From: Lysobacterales bacterium
Lineage (GTDB): Bacteria > Pseudomonadota > Gammaproteobacteria > Xanthomonadales > SZUA-36
Reading direction: 5' to 3'
Assembly: GCA_014238945.1 (NCBI GenBank)
Contig: JABAAB010000051.1
Location: 101,100-165,099, forward strand
Length of the DNA: 64,000 bases
Shown: one piece after another, positions 29,426-37,929 of the stretch
Layout of the letters: every line of letters begins with the position of its first letter
Numbering within the stretch: the stretch's first letter is position 1
Made by a program: the position numbers and the translations under genes
Notes under the pieces: model-generated
The model's input: only the letters and a program-made list of their open reading frames with translations
The model's database searches: none
Told to the model about the DNA's origin: nothing

Positions 29426-30871
29426 ATGAACAGCGCGCAAATGTTATTAGCTGCCCCCGAGTTCTGGGTACTGGTGATGACTTGTGTCATCATGATAGTT
29501 GATCTGTTTCTCAGCAAACAGCGTCAAGGCATCATACATATGCTTGCCATGTTAACACTCGTATTCGCGGCCATTATCACATTACGCGGGGACTACCTGG
29601 TAGATGGCGTACTGTCTGTGACGGCGTTTGCCGAAAGCTTCATCAGAGACCCGATGGGTGATGTGCTCAAGGTTTTCAGTTTCGTCCTGCTGGGTCTGAT
29701 TTACACCTACGCCAAATATTACTTGCGCTGCTTCAAGATGTTTCGCGCAGATTATTACACGCTGAGCCTGTTCGCCCTGTTGGGTATCATGCTGCTGATT
29801 TCCGCCAACAGCATGCTGATGATATATCTGGGCCTGGAATTGATTTCCCTGTCGATTTACGCGCTGGTGGCATTCGATCGTAATTCCTCGCGTGGCTCAG
29901 AGTCGGCCATGAAGTACTTTGTGCTGGGTTCAATGGCGTCGGGGATGCTGCTCTACGGTATGTCAATGATCTATGGCGCCACCGGCAGTCTGAATCTGGT
30001 GGACATAGCGCGGGCCCTCGACTCCGTGGGTTCCAACGATGTTTTGCTGGTATTCGGCCTGGTATTCGTGGTGGTTGGTATCGCATTCAAATTTGGTGCT
30101 GTGCCTTTTCATATGTGGATCCCGGATGTATACGAGGGTGCACCCGCGGCGGTGACCCTGTTGATATCTTCCATTCCGAAACTGGCGGCATTTGCAATGG
30201 CCTACAGGTTTTTGAACAGCGGTCTGGGTGACCTGCATATCCATTGGCAGGGGATGCTGGCCAGCATGGCCGTGCTGTCCATCATCGTCGGTAACCTGGC
30301 GGCCATTATGCAAAGCAACATCAAGCGCATGCTGGCTTATTCGACCATATCGCACATGGGATTTGTGTTTCTTGGCTTGATACCGAATTCCGCTTTTGGC
30401 TTTGGTGCCTCGATGTATTACGTGATCGTATACGGCATCATGTCTGTGGCTGCATTCGGAATGATTATTCTCCTGAGTTCACGCGGTGAGGAAGCCGAAA
30501 ATCTGGAAGACTTCAAGGGACTCAATCAGCGTAACCCTTATTATGCGGCCATCATGGGCCTTGTGATGTTTTCCATGGCCGGAGTGCCGCCCATGGTCGG
30601 TTTCTTTGCCAAGCTGATGGTGTTAAAGGCAGTCATTGATGCGGGAATGATGTGGCTGGCCGTTACGGCCGTGGTGTTCGCCGTGATCGGTGCTTTCTAC
30701 TATCTGAGGGTTATCAAGTACATGTATTTTGACGATCCTGAAATCGAGATCGATATGACAGCACCAGTGGACTTTGGTGCAGCCCTGACCATGAATGGCC
30801 TGATGATTATCGGTCTCGGTATATTTTCCAGTTCATTGATCACGATTTGCATGGCGAGTTTCGGTATCTAG
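29426..30871 (+). CDS. nuoN: NADH-quinone oxidoreductase subunit N
   Basis: 481 residues, about fourteen helices, the third antiporter-like subunit. Conserved stretches include YLGLELISLSIYALVAFDR (key Glu), FGAVPFHMWIPDVYEGAPA and GVPPMVGFFAKLMVLKA. It is the last gene of the operon. The 128 bases downstream include the promoter of the initiator tRNA. Confidence 0.97.
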   Translation: MNSAQMLLAAPEFWVLVMTCVIMIVDLFLSKQRQGIIHMLAMLTLVFAAIITLRGDYLVDGVLSVTAFAESFIRDPMGDVLKVFSFVLLGLIYTYAKYYLRCFKMFRADYYTLSLFALLGIMLLISANSMLMIYLGLELISLSIYALVAFDRNSSRGSESAMKYFVLGSMASGMLLYGMSMIYGATGSLNLVDIARALDSVGSNDVLLVFGLVFVVVGIAFKFGAVPFHMWIPDVYEGAPAAVTLLISSIPKLAAFAMAYRFLNSGLGDLHIHWQGMLASMAVLSIIVGNLAAIMQSNIKRMLAYSTISHMGFVFLGLIPNSAFGFGASMYYVIVYGIMSVAAFGMIILLSSRGEEAENLEDFKGLNQRNPYYAAIMGLVMFSMAGVPPMVGFFAKLMVLKAVIDAGMMWLAVTAVVFAVIGAFYYLRVIKYMYFDDPEIEIDMTAPVDFGAALTMNGLMIIGLGIFSSSLITICMASFGI

Positions 30872-30956
30872 CTCAAATTGCCATGAATTTATTGACATAT
30901 TTCATCAATGACCCGGGTTTTTTCCCCGGCTATTGAAGTGTCCAGACAAATTGGTC

Positions 30957-30985
30957 TTGTAATTCAGGCATCGAATCATTATCAT
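30957..30985 (+). promoter_or_regulatory. Sigma-70-like promoter of the initiator tRNA
   Basis: TTGTAA at 30957-30962 and TATCAT at 30980-30985 are separated by exactly 17 bases and lie about 15 bases before the mature tRNA start, a normal geometry for a stable-RNA promoter. The assignment is by pattern only. Confidence 0.55.
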
Positions 30986-30999
30986 GCCCTCCTTGCTGA

Positions 31000-31076
31000 T
31001 GCGGGGTGGAGCAGTCTGGCAGCTCGTCGGGCTCATAACCCGAAGGTCGCAGGTTCGAATCCTGCCCCCGCTACCA
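31000..31076 (+). tRNA. metY: Initiator tRNA-fMet(CAT)
   Basis: 77 nt with anticodon CAT and the three consecutive G:C pairs of the anticodon stem (TCGGG-CTCATAA-CCCGA) that define initiator tRNAs. T arm GCAGG-TTCGAAT-CCTGC and CCA are encoded. The acceptor starts T-GCGGGG and ends CCCCGC-T-ACCA, so position 1:72 is an unpaired U:U. E. coli has C1:A72. Its place before rimP-nusA-infB matches metY of E. coli. Confidence 0.95.
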
Positions 31077-31086
31077 AATATTTTTC

Positions 31087-31110
31087 AAGGGTCCGGCAGG
31101 GCCCTTTTTT
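31087..31110 (+). terminator. Rho-independent terminator after tRNA-fMet
   Basis: Stem AAGGGTCC pairs with GGGCCCTT (one T:G pair) around a GGCA loop, followed by TTTTTT. It sits 11 bases after the tRNA CCA end. Confidence 0.8.
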
Positions 31111-31231
31111 GTTTACCGGCAGGTTGCCGGCGGTCCTGGGCGACGATTGGATGATGCAATGAAGTAATGCTGTCGCATCCACCCCTCGGGGTGTGATCGG
31201 GTAAGTTTCGAAATATCGGAGCTTATCGCAC

Positions 31232-31253
31232 GGGGCATTTGTGCCCTTTTTTT
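31232..31253 (+). terminator. Terminator or attenuator hairpin upstream of rimP
   Basis: GGGCA-TTTG-TGCCC followed by seven T residues, about 50 bases before the rimP start. As it lies between the tRNA terminator and rimP, it may attenuate read-through into the rimP-nusA-infB operon, or end a short leader RNA. Confidence 0.7.
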
Positions 31254-31303
31254 GTGTCTGGTTGATTTGATCCGGCGTGGGTAAGGGAAGACGGAGTAGG
31301 CAT

Positions 31304-31789
31304 TTGAGCGATCAGAAACTGAATGAGTTGTTGCAGCCACTGGTTGAAGACCTGGGTTATGAATTTGTCGGCCTGGAATACAACAACAACCCGAAACATT
31401 CGGTTCTGCGGGTCTACATAGACTGTGAAACAGGTATCGGTATTGAGGACTGTGAACGTGTCAGTCGGGAGACCGCTGCACTACTGGATGTGAAAGACCC
31501 GATAAGGGGTCATTACAACCTGGAGATATCCTCTCCAGGTCTGGACAGGCCGTTATTCAATACACAACATTTCAGGGAGTTCACAGGCCGGAATGCACGT
31601 GTGAACCTGTATGCACCCATGGACGGCCGACGCAAATATTCGGGTCAGATCCTTGGTGCAGACGATGGGGTTCTGAGAATGGAACAGGACGGCGAGGAAG
31701 TCGTTCTTGAAATAGGCAATATTGCAAAAGCAAGACTGGTGCCGGATTACCAGGAAATACTGGCCGGCCAAAAGACGAAACAACGATGA
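31304..31789 (+). CDS. rimP: Ribosome maturation factor RimP
   Basis: 161 residues from TTG 31304, which is preceded by GGAG. A GTG at 31277 would add nine basic residues and is less like the family. RimP assists 30S subunit maturation. The family pattern is seen in LLQPLVEDLGYEFVGLEY, the central GIGIEDCERVSRETAALLD and YNLEISSPGLDRPL. It opens the rimP-nusA-infB-rbfA-truB operon and lies 34 bases before nusA. Confidence 0.93.
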   Translation: MSDQKLNELLQPLVEDLGYEFVGLEYNNNPKHSVLRVYIDCETGIGIEDCERVSRETAALLDVKDPIRGHYNLEISSPGLDRPLFNTQHFREFTGRNARVNLYAPMDGRRKYSGQILGADDGVLRMEQDGEEVVLEIGNIAKARLVPDYQEILAGQKTKQR

Positions 31790-31823
31790 TGAGGGGTGAG
31801 CCCCGGCACGGAGTTAAAAACAG

Positions 31824-33320
31824 ATGAGCAAAGAAATTCTTCTGGTTGTAGATGCAGTTTCCAATGAGAAAGGTGTTGGCAAGGGCATCATATTTGAGGC
31901 GCTTGAAGCAGCACTTGCTTCGGCAACTGCAAAACGTCACAACGATGAAATAGCGGCGCGGGTAAGTATTGATCGTGAGAGCGGTGAATATGACACTTAT
32001 CGGTGCTGGGAAGTGCTCGAAGACGACGCAGAGATGGAGTCAGAAGAGCATCAGATCCTGCACAAGGATGCGCTGGCGATCAATCCGGAAATTGAAGTGG
32101 GTGCTTTCATTGAGGAGCCCATGGAGAATGTTGAATTTGGACGTATAGCCGCCCAGACAGCCAAGCAGGTGATTGTACAACGTGTGAGAGAGGCTGAAAG
32201 AGAACAGGTTGTAGATGCGTACAAAGACCGGGAAGGAGAGCTGATCAATGGCATAGTCAAACGTATTGAACGTGGCAATGTCTATCTTGACCTGGGGGGT
32301 AATGCGGAAGCGTACCTGGCCCAGCGCCAGATGATCCAGGGAGAATCCGTACGTCCCGGTGACCGTTTGCGTGCATTCCTGTATGAAATCAGACCGGAAA
32401 TGCGTGGTCCCCAACTGTTTGCCAGTCGGACCATCAAGGAATTCTTGATCGCGTTGTTCGAATTGGAAGTACCTGAGATAGGCCAGGAACTGATTACCAT
32501 CAAGGGTGGTGCCCGTGATCCCGGGCGCAGGGCAAAAATTGCCGTCAAGTCCAACGACCCGCGTACCGATCCGATCGGTGCCTGTGTGGGTATGCGTGGT
32601 TCCCGTGTCCAGGCTGTTTCGAATGAGTTGGCGGGTGAGCGTATCGACATCATTCTTTGGGATGATAACCCGGCACAGTTTGTTATCAATGCCATGGCAC
32701 CTGCAGAAGTTGCCTCGATCGTGGTGGACGAAGAGCGCCGCATGATGGACATCGCCGTAGAAGAATCCAACCTGTCCCAGGCCATTGGCCGGGGCGGTCA
32801 GAATGTCCGGCTTGCAAGTGACCTTACCGGATGGGAGCTGAATGTATTAACCGTTGAAGACGCCGACTCGAAAAGCGAAAAAGAGGCCGGCAAGGTATTG
32901 GCGGTTTTCATGGAACGTCTGGATGTCGACGAAGGTGTCGCCAACATCCTTGTTCAGGAGGGTTTCAGCAATATTGAGGAAGTGGCCTATGTGCCGGATT
33001 CCGAGTTGTTGGAAATTGAAGAGTTCGATGAAGAGATGGTCACTGAATTACGTCGCCGTGCACGCGATGCTCTGTTGACGCAATTGATCGCTGCTGAAGA
33101 AGTCCTCGATGATAATAGTCCTGCCGCCGATCTACTCAATCTGGACGGGATGACCGAGCGCCTGGCATATAGATTAGCGGAAGCGGGCAGCCGTACACAG
33201 GAGGATCTGGCCGAGCTTTCAGTAGACGAGTTACTGGAGGTGGATGACATGAGCAAAGAAGCCGCAGCAGAGTTGATCATGACGGCCCGCGCTCCCTGGT
33301 TTGAAGAGGACCAGGATTAA
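31824..33320 (+). CDS. nusA: Transcription termination/antitermination factor NusA
   Basis: 498 residues: N-terminal RNA-polymerase-binding domain, S1 domain (EGELINGIVKRIERGNVYLD), two KH domains (DPIGACVGMRGSRVQAV and SNLSQAIGRGGQNVRLAS), and two C-terminal acidic repeat domains. These last modules occur in gammaproteobacterial NusA and contact the polymerase alpha subunit or lambda N-type partners. The protein controls pausing, termination and rRNA antitermination. Confidence 0.97.
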   Translation: MSKEILLVVDAVSNEKGVGKGIIFEALEAALASATAKRHNDEIAARVSIDRESGEYDTYRCWEVLEDDAEMESEEHQILHKDALAINPEIEVGAFIEEPMENVEFGRIAAQTAKQVIVQRVREAEREQVVDAYKDREGELINGIVKRIERGNVYLDLGGNAEAYLAQRQMIQGESVRPGDRLRAFLYEIRPEMRGPQLFASRTIKEFLIALFELEVPEIGQELITIKGGARDPGRRAKIAVKSNDPRTDPIGACVGMRGSRVQAVSNELAGERIDIILWDDNPAQFVINAMAPAEVASIVVDEERRMMDIAVEESNLSQAIGRGGQNVRLASDLTGWELNVLTVEDADSKSEKEAGKVLAVFMERLDVDEGVANILVQEGFSNIEEVAYVPDSELLEIEEFDEEMVTELRRRARDALLTQLIAAEEVLDDNSPAADLLNLDGMTERLAYRLAEAGSRTQEDLAELSVDELLEVDDMSKEAAAELIMTARAPWFEEDQD

Positions 33321-33356
33321 TAGGGCAAACAGGCAGATCCTTCAAGGAGCAGAATA

Positions 33357-35891
33357 ATGTCTAAAGTTACCGTTTCACAATTGGCAGAAGTCCTCGGTGT
33401 CAGTGTTGATAAGCTGAGCGCACAGATGGGTAATGCCGGAATTAAGGTCGCCTCAGCTGAGGATGCCGTATCCAATGACGACAAGAAAAAATTGCTTGCA
33501 CACTTGAGATCCGCTCATGGAAAGTCCGAGAGTGATGCAACGGCACCAAGGAAAGTCACCCTCAAACGCAAGTCGCTCAGTGAATTGCGGATCCAGGGTA
33601 GTGGTCCAAGAGCGTCAACAAAAACCGTAAGCGTGGAATTCCGCAAAAGTCGCACCTACGTCAAACGAGAAGCCCTGCAGGAAGCTGAGCGCAATGACCC
33701 CGAACGGGAGAAAGTACAGCAGGCCCTGCAGGAAGCAAAGGAACGTCGGGAGAAAGAGGTAGAGGAACGTGAGCAGGCTGCCGAGAAGCAACGCATTGAA
33801 GCGGAAGAAACGGCCCGTATAGCCGCTGAAGAACAGGCACGCCAGGCACAGGAAGAGCAATCTCGTCGGGAAGCCGAGGAAAAAGCACAGGTGGAGGCTG
33901 CACGGCGTATTATTGAAGAAAATGAGCGTAAGAAGGAAGAGGAGCGTGCCCGTAAGCTCGCTGAGGAGCAACGCAAGCGTAAAAAAGCACGGGCTAAACC
34001 GGCAACCCGCTATGGGCGTGCAGAGTTACGTGTGGCAGCTGGTGCATCGGCGCGCAGGCGTAAGCCTACCAGGCGGGTCAGTACCTCTTCACGACCAACT
34101 GAACACGGGTTTTCAAAACCCACTGAGCCGATGGCCCGCGATGTGTCTATCCCGGACGCCATTACGGTGGCTGACCTGGCCAAATTGCTTGCTATCAAGG
34201 CCGGTGAAGTCATCAAGGTTTTGATGAACATGGGCATGATGGTAACGATCAACCAACCTCTGGACCAGGATACCGCCATCCTCGTGGTCGAAGAGATGGG
34301 GCATACAGCCAGTGCCGCGGAAGAGAAAAATATCGAACAGGAATTGCAACAGCCTGTATCGCCGGAAGATCATGAAACCGAGGTCCGTCCTCCTGTGGTC
34401 ACCGTGATGGGGCATGTTGATCATGGTAAAACTTCTTTGCTGGACTATATTCGCAATTCGAAAGTCGCCGATGGAGAGGCGGGTGGAATCACCCAGCACA
34501 TCGGTGCCTACCATGTGACCACACCGGGTGGCGTGATTACTTTCCTGGATACCCCGGGTCATGCCGCGTTTACCGCCATGCGGGCGCGTGGTGCGAAAGC
34601 CACGGACATAGTGGTACTGGTAGTTGCTGCCGACGATGGTGTCATGCCACAGACAAAGGAAGCAATTCAGCACGCGAGAGCGGCGGAAGTCCCTTTGATC
34701 GTTGCGGTCAACAAGATTGACATACCCGATGCCGATCTTGAGCGGGTCAAGTCCGAACTCGCCAAGGAAGAGGTGATTCCGGAAGATTGGGGAGGTGAAG
34801 AATTATTTGTGCCGGTGTCCGCAAAGACCGGCGAAGGTATCGACAACCTGCTCGAAGGAATTTCGTTGCAGGCCGAGTTACTTGAGCTTTCCGCATCTCC
34901 GGAGCGTCAGGCTCGCGGCATGGTCATAGAATCCAGTCTTGACAAGGGTCGTGGACCAATTGCCACCGTATTGGTGCAGGACGGCACACTCAAGAAGGGA
35001 GAAATGGTACTGGCCGGTAAAGAATTTGGTCGGGTCCGGGCGATGTTTGATGAAAGTGGCAAATCAGTAGATAGCGCAGGGCCTTCTATGCCGGCAGTGA
35101 TTCTGGGCTTGTCCGGCGTACCCTTTGCAGGTGAAGAAATGCTGGTTGTGGCCAATGAAAGAAAGGCCCGTGACGCTGCCAGTCAACGTGAACACAGGCA
35201 ACGTGAAACCCGTCTGGCCCAACAACAGGCAGCCAATCTTCAAAACCTGTTTGATAATATGGGCAAGGGAGAGCAACAGTCAGTCAATTTGCTGATCAGG
35301 GCCGATGTTCAGGGCAGTGTCGAAGCATTGAAAGACTCGCTGATCAAGCTCAGCAACGATGAAATCAAAGTCAACATCGTGGCTTCAGGTGTCGGTGCGA
35401 TCACTGGTTCCGACGCATCGCTGGCACACGCCTCCGGAGCTGTCATTATTGGCTTTAATGTGAGAGCCGATAACTCAGCTCGTAAGGCCATCCAGGAAAA
35501 TGAACTGGATCTTCGTTATTACAGTGTCATTTATGATGCCATTGACGAGGTCAAGGCGGCCATTACCGGCATGCTGGGTATGGAGACCAGGGAAAACATC
35601 GTGGGTCTGGCGCAGGTCAAGGATGTATTCCGCTCTTCCAAGCTGGGAGCCATCGCTGGCTGTCTGGTGGTGGAAGGGCATGTGAAACGATCCAACCCGA
35701 TCAGGGTGTTGCGTGACAACGTGGTGATATTTGAGGGTGAACTTGAGTCATTGAGACGTTTCAAGGACGACGTCACCGAAGTTCAGTCGGGTACCGAATG
35801 CGGTATTGGTGTCAAAATGTACAACGATGTCAAACCTGGCGACCAGATCGAGTGTTTTGAACGTTTCGAGGTGGCAAGGACGCTGGATTAA
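33357..35891 (+). CDS. infB: Translation initiation factor IF-2
   Basis: 844 residues. The IF2N domain at the N-terminus ([20 protein letters not shown]) is followed by a highly charged Glu/Arg/Ala helix of about 110 residues and a second IF2N-like domain. The GTPase core carries [14 protein letters not shown] (P-loop), DTPGHAAF and [10 protein letters not shown], and the C-terminal domains that bind fMet-tRNA end the protein. The start has AAGGAG upstream. The stop overlaps the rbfA ATG in TAATG. The initiator tRNA it uses is encoded just upstream of the same operon. Confidence 0.97.
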   Translation: MSKVTVSQLAEVLGVSVDKLSAQMGNAGIKVASAEDAVSNDDKKKLLAHLRSAHGKSESDATAPRKVTLKRKSLSELRIQGSGPRASTKTVSVEFRKSRTYVKREALQEAERNDPEREKVQQALQEAKERREKEVEEREQAAEKQRIEAEETARIAAEEQARQAQEEQSRREAEEKAQVEAARRIIEENERKKEEERARKLAEEQRKRKKARAKPATRYGRAELRVAAGASARRRKPTRRVSTSSRPTEHGFSKPTEPMARDVSIPDAITVADLAKLLAIKAGEVIKVLMNMGMMVTINQPLDQDTAILVVEEMGHTASAAEEKNIEQELQQPVSPEDHETEVRPPVVTVMGHVDHGKTSLLDYIRNSKVADGEAGGITQHIGAYHVTTPGGVITFLDTPGHAAFTAMRARGAKATDIVVLVVAADDGVMPQTKEAIQHARAAEVPLIVAVNKIDIPDADLERVKSELAKEEVIPEDWGGEELFVPVSAKTGEGIDNLLEGISLQAELLELSASPERQARGMVIESSLDKGRGPIATVLVQDGTLKKGEMVLAGKEFGRVRAMFDESGKSVDSAGPSMPAVILGLSGVPFAGEEMLVVANERKARDAASQREHRQRETRLAQQQAANLQNLFDNMGKGEQQSVNLLIRADVQGSVEALKDSLIKLSNDEIKVNIVASGVGAITGSDASLAHASGAVIIGFNVRADNSARKAIQENELDLRYYSVIYDAIDEVKAAITGMLGMETRENIVGLAQVKDVFRSSKLGAIAGCLVVEGHVKRSNPIRVLRDNVVIFEGELESLRRFKDDVTEVQSGTECGIGVKMYNDVKPGDQIECFERFEVARTLD

Positions 35892-36307
35892 TGCCACCCA
35901 GGGATTTCCAAAGATGTGAACGCGTTGCCGGTCAGCTGCGGCGCGATATTGCCAGGCTGATTCAACTGGAGATAAAGGATCCCAAGGTAGGATTCATCAG
36001 TGTTTCCGATGTTGAAGTCTCACGTGACCTGTCTCACGCTAAGGTGTTCATTACGGTTTTTGATACCGACAAGGCCGTTGATACCCTGGCAGCTCTAAGC
36101 CGTGCAGCATCATTTTTGCGTCGACGATTGGGTAAAGAACTGCGTTTGCGACAGGTGCCGGAACTTCATTTCCTGCACGACGACTCAGTGGAGCAGGGCA
36201 GCCACATCGACAAATTGATTGCAGATGCGCTGGATGCCGACAAGGCTGGTGTTGAGGATACTTTGGCCGAAAGCGAAGAATCCGGGCTGAAAAAAGATCC
36301 CCATTAA
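35891..36307 (+). CDS. rbfA: Ribosome-binding factor A
   Basis: 138 residues with the KH-like fold marks RVAGQLRRDIARLIQLEIKD, GFISVSDVEVSRDLSHAKVF and the closing PELHFLHDDSVEQGSHIDKL. It helps 16S rRNA processing and 30S assembly. One-base overlap with infB, 11 bases before truB. Confidence 0.96.
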   Translation: MPPRDFQRCERVAGQLRRDIARLIQLEIKDPKVGFISVSDVEVSRDLSHAKVFITVFDTDKAVDTLAALSRAASFLRRRLGKELRLRQVPELHFLHDDSVEQGSHIDKLIADALDADKAGVEDTLAESEESGLKKDPH

Positions 36308-36318
36308 GGATAGCCACA

Positions 36319-37230
36319 ATGAGTCGCCGCAATCGCGGGTTAAATATTCACGGAATCGTCCTGCTGGACAAACCTGTCGGTCTGTCTTCCAACCGTGCTC
36401 TGCAAAGAACCAGGGGAATATTCCAGGCGCGCAAGGCTGGTCATACCGGCAGCCTGGACCCGTTCGCTACCGGTATGCTGCCCGTGTGCCTTGGAGATGC
36501 CAGCAAAACAGCATCGTTCATGCTGGAGGCCGGCAAACAATACCGGGCAACTGCGTGTTTTGGTGAAGCCACCAGCACCGGGGACATCGAGGGGGAAATC
36601 AGCCAGTCATGTTCGGTTCCGCATCTGGACCAGCAAACCCTGGACCAGACCCTGGCCCGGTTCATGGGTGAGATAGAACAGGTACCACCCATGTATTCTG
36701 CATTGAAACACCAGGGCAAGCCCCTCTACCAGTGGGCGAGAGCCGGTGTACAAATTGAGCGTGCTCCACGTCAGGTGACCATTCACCAACTGGACCTGGT
36801 TGCCTGGCAGTCACCACTGTTGATTTTTGATGTGCAGTGTTCAAAGGGTACCTACATACGCACACTGGCTGAAGATATTGCAAAGGCACTGAACAATTGT
36901 GCACACCTGATTGAACTGAGGCGAAATTTTGTTGAACCATTTGAAAATCACAAGATGGTCACCCTCGAGCAATTGCAAGTCGCCAGGGAGGAAGGGGAAT
37001 TGGCGGATTACCTTCTTCCGGCAGATGCGGGGCTGGTTGGCTGGCCCGAGGTTGAACTGGACGAAGTCCAACGGGGCAGGTTTATGCATGGCAACCGGTT
37101 TTCTTTAAAAGGTGAAGTGACGCAGGGCGAAAAAGTCAGGGTCTACTCAGCCGGTGGCCAGCTGTTGGGTTTGGCCCAGATAGCTAATGACAATGAATTA
37201 CGCCCTTTGAAGGTATTCGATATCCGCTAA
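36319..37230 (+). CDS. truB: tRNA pseudouridine(55) synthase
   Basis: 303 residues. The catalytic Asp is in KAGHTGSLDPFATGMLP, and the other family stretches are VPPMYSALKHQGKPLYQWAR and CSKGTYIRTLAEDI. It modifies U55 in the T loop of elongator tRNAs. A C-terminal PUA-like domain follows. Last gene of the rimP operon; 293 bases then separate it from rpsO. Confidence 0.97.
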   Translation: MSRRNRGLNIHGIVLLDKPVGLSSNRALQRTRGIFQARKAGHTGSLDPFATGMLPVCLGDASKTASFMLEAGKQYRATACFGEATSTGDIEGEISQSCSVPHLDQQTLDQTLARFMGEIEQVPPMYSALKHQGKPLYQWARAGVQIERAPRQVTIHQLDLVAWQSPLLIFDVQCSKGTYIRTLAEDIAKALNNCAHLIELRRNFVEPFENHKMVTLEQLQVAREEGELADYLLPADAGLVGWPEVELDEVQRGRFMHGNRFSLKGEVTQGEKVRVYSAGGQLLGLAQIANDNELRPLKVFDIR

Positions 37231-37241
37231 GGAGATGGCAG

Positions 37242-37306
37242 CGTCATCCCGGGGCCGGAACCCTCTCGTCATCCCGGGGCCGCGAGTAGCGGAACCCGGG
37301 ACCTCC
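37242..37306. repeat. REP-like palindromic repeat (one partial and one full copy)
   Basis: CGTCATCCCGGGGCCG occurs at 37242 and again at 37267. The second copy continues into a two-step hairpin: TCCCGGG (37272-37278) pairs with CCCGGGA (37295-37301), and inside it CCGC pairs with GCGG around GAGTA, followed by CCTCC. The layout resembles the dispersed intergenic hairpins at 40177 and 48558. It sits in the 293-base truB-rpsO spacer. Confidence 0.65.
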
Positions 37307-37523
37307 ATCCGCCCGCAGAGCGTATTACAACCATTCAAGACCCTCGTCCAACTATGGCAACTACAGCAATCTCACACAAGTAAAGCTTGTTCATAACCGG
37401 GGTGGCGGTTAGAATACCCGGCTACCGAAAAACCGGGGCTGCCAGCTCTCATCAAACACCCATCTGATCATCAGATTACGGGCTTAAATGAAAAACTGGG
37501 GCTCTATTCATGGAGAAGGAACC

Positions 37524-37793
37524 ATGTCTATTAATGCAGAGACAAAAAGCAAGATAGTTGAAGAATTCAAGCGTTCAGATAATGACACCGGATCTCCCGA
37601 GGTCCAGGTGGCTTTGCTGACTTCACGGATTCAACACCTGACAGAACATTTCAAGACCCACAAACACGACCATCATTCCCGTCGCGGTTTACTGCGACTG
37701 GTCAATCAGCGTCGCAGTCTGCTGGACTACCTGAAGAAAAAGGAAGTCAAGCGCTATCGCGAGCTGATCGGCCGACTCGGTCTGCGTCGTTAA
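37524..37793 (+). CDS. rpsO: 30S ribosomal protein S15
   Basis: 89 residues from ATG 37524, which follows GAGAAGGAACC. Upstream in-frame codons back to 37488 are not used. Family marks: [40 protein letters not shown] and the [12 protein letters not shown] end. S15 binds the central domain of 16S rRNA and in many bacteria represses its own mRNA. pnp follows after a 136-base leader, the usual arrangement. Confidence 0.97.
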   Translation: MSINAETKSKIVEEFKRSDNDTGSPEVQVALLTSRIQHLTEHFKTHKHDHHSRRGLLRLVNQRRSLLDYLKKKEVKRYRELIGRLGLRR

Positions 37794-37888
37794 TCTTTTT
37801 GTCACAAGAAATTGGACAAATTCTGGCGAAACGAACGTTCCGGCAGGGTTTGACCGTAAACTAAAGTATTGCCTGATTGCAGGCACCA

Positions 37889-37906
37889 GAGGGCCAGGTG
37901 GCCCTT
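37889..37906 (+). promoter_or_regulatory. Hairpin in the pnp leader
   Basis: AGGGCC-AGGT-GGCCCT forms a perfect 6-bp stem about 25 bases before the pnp start, with no T-run after it, so it is not a terminator. In E. coli a leader stem-loop upstream of pnp is cut by RNase III for PNPase autoregulation. This hairpin could act similarly, though it is much shorter. Confidence 0.4.
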
Positions 37907-37929
37907 CACAATAAAGCAGGAAAATTAAC

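Noticed and set aside
33615..33976. Minus-strand frames rich in Leu, Phe, Cys and Ser opposite infB
   Set aside because: Produced by the Glu/Arg/Ala-rich coiled segment of IF-2 read in reverse.
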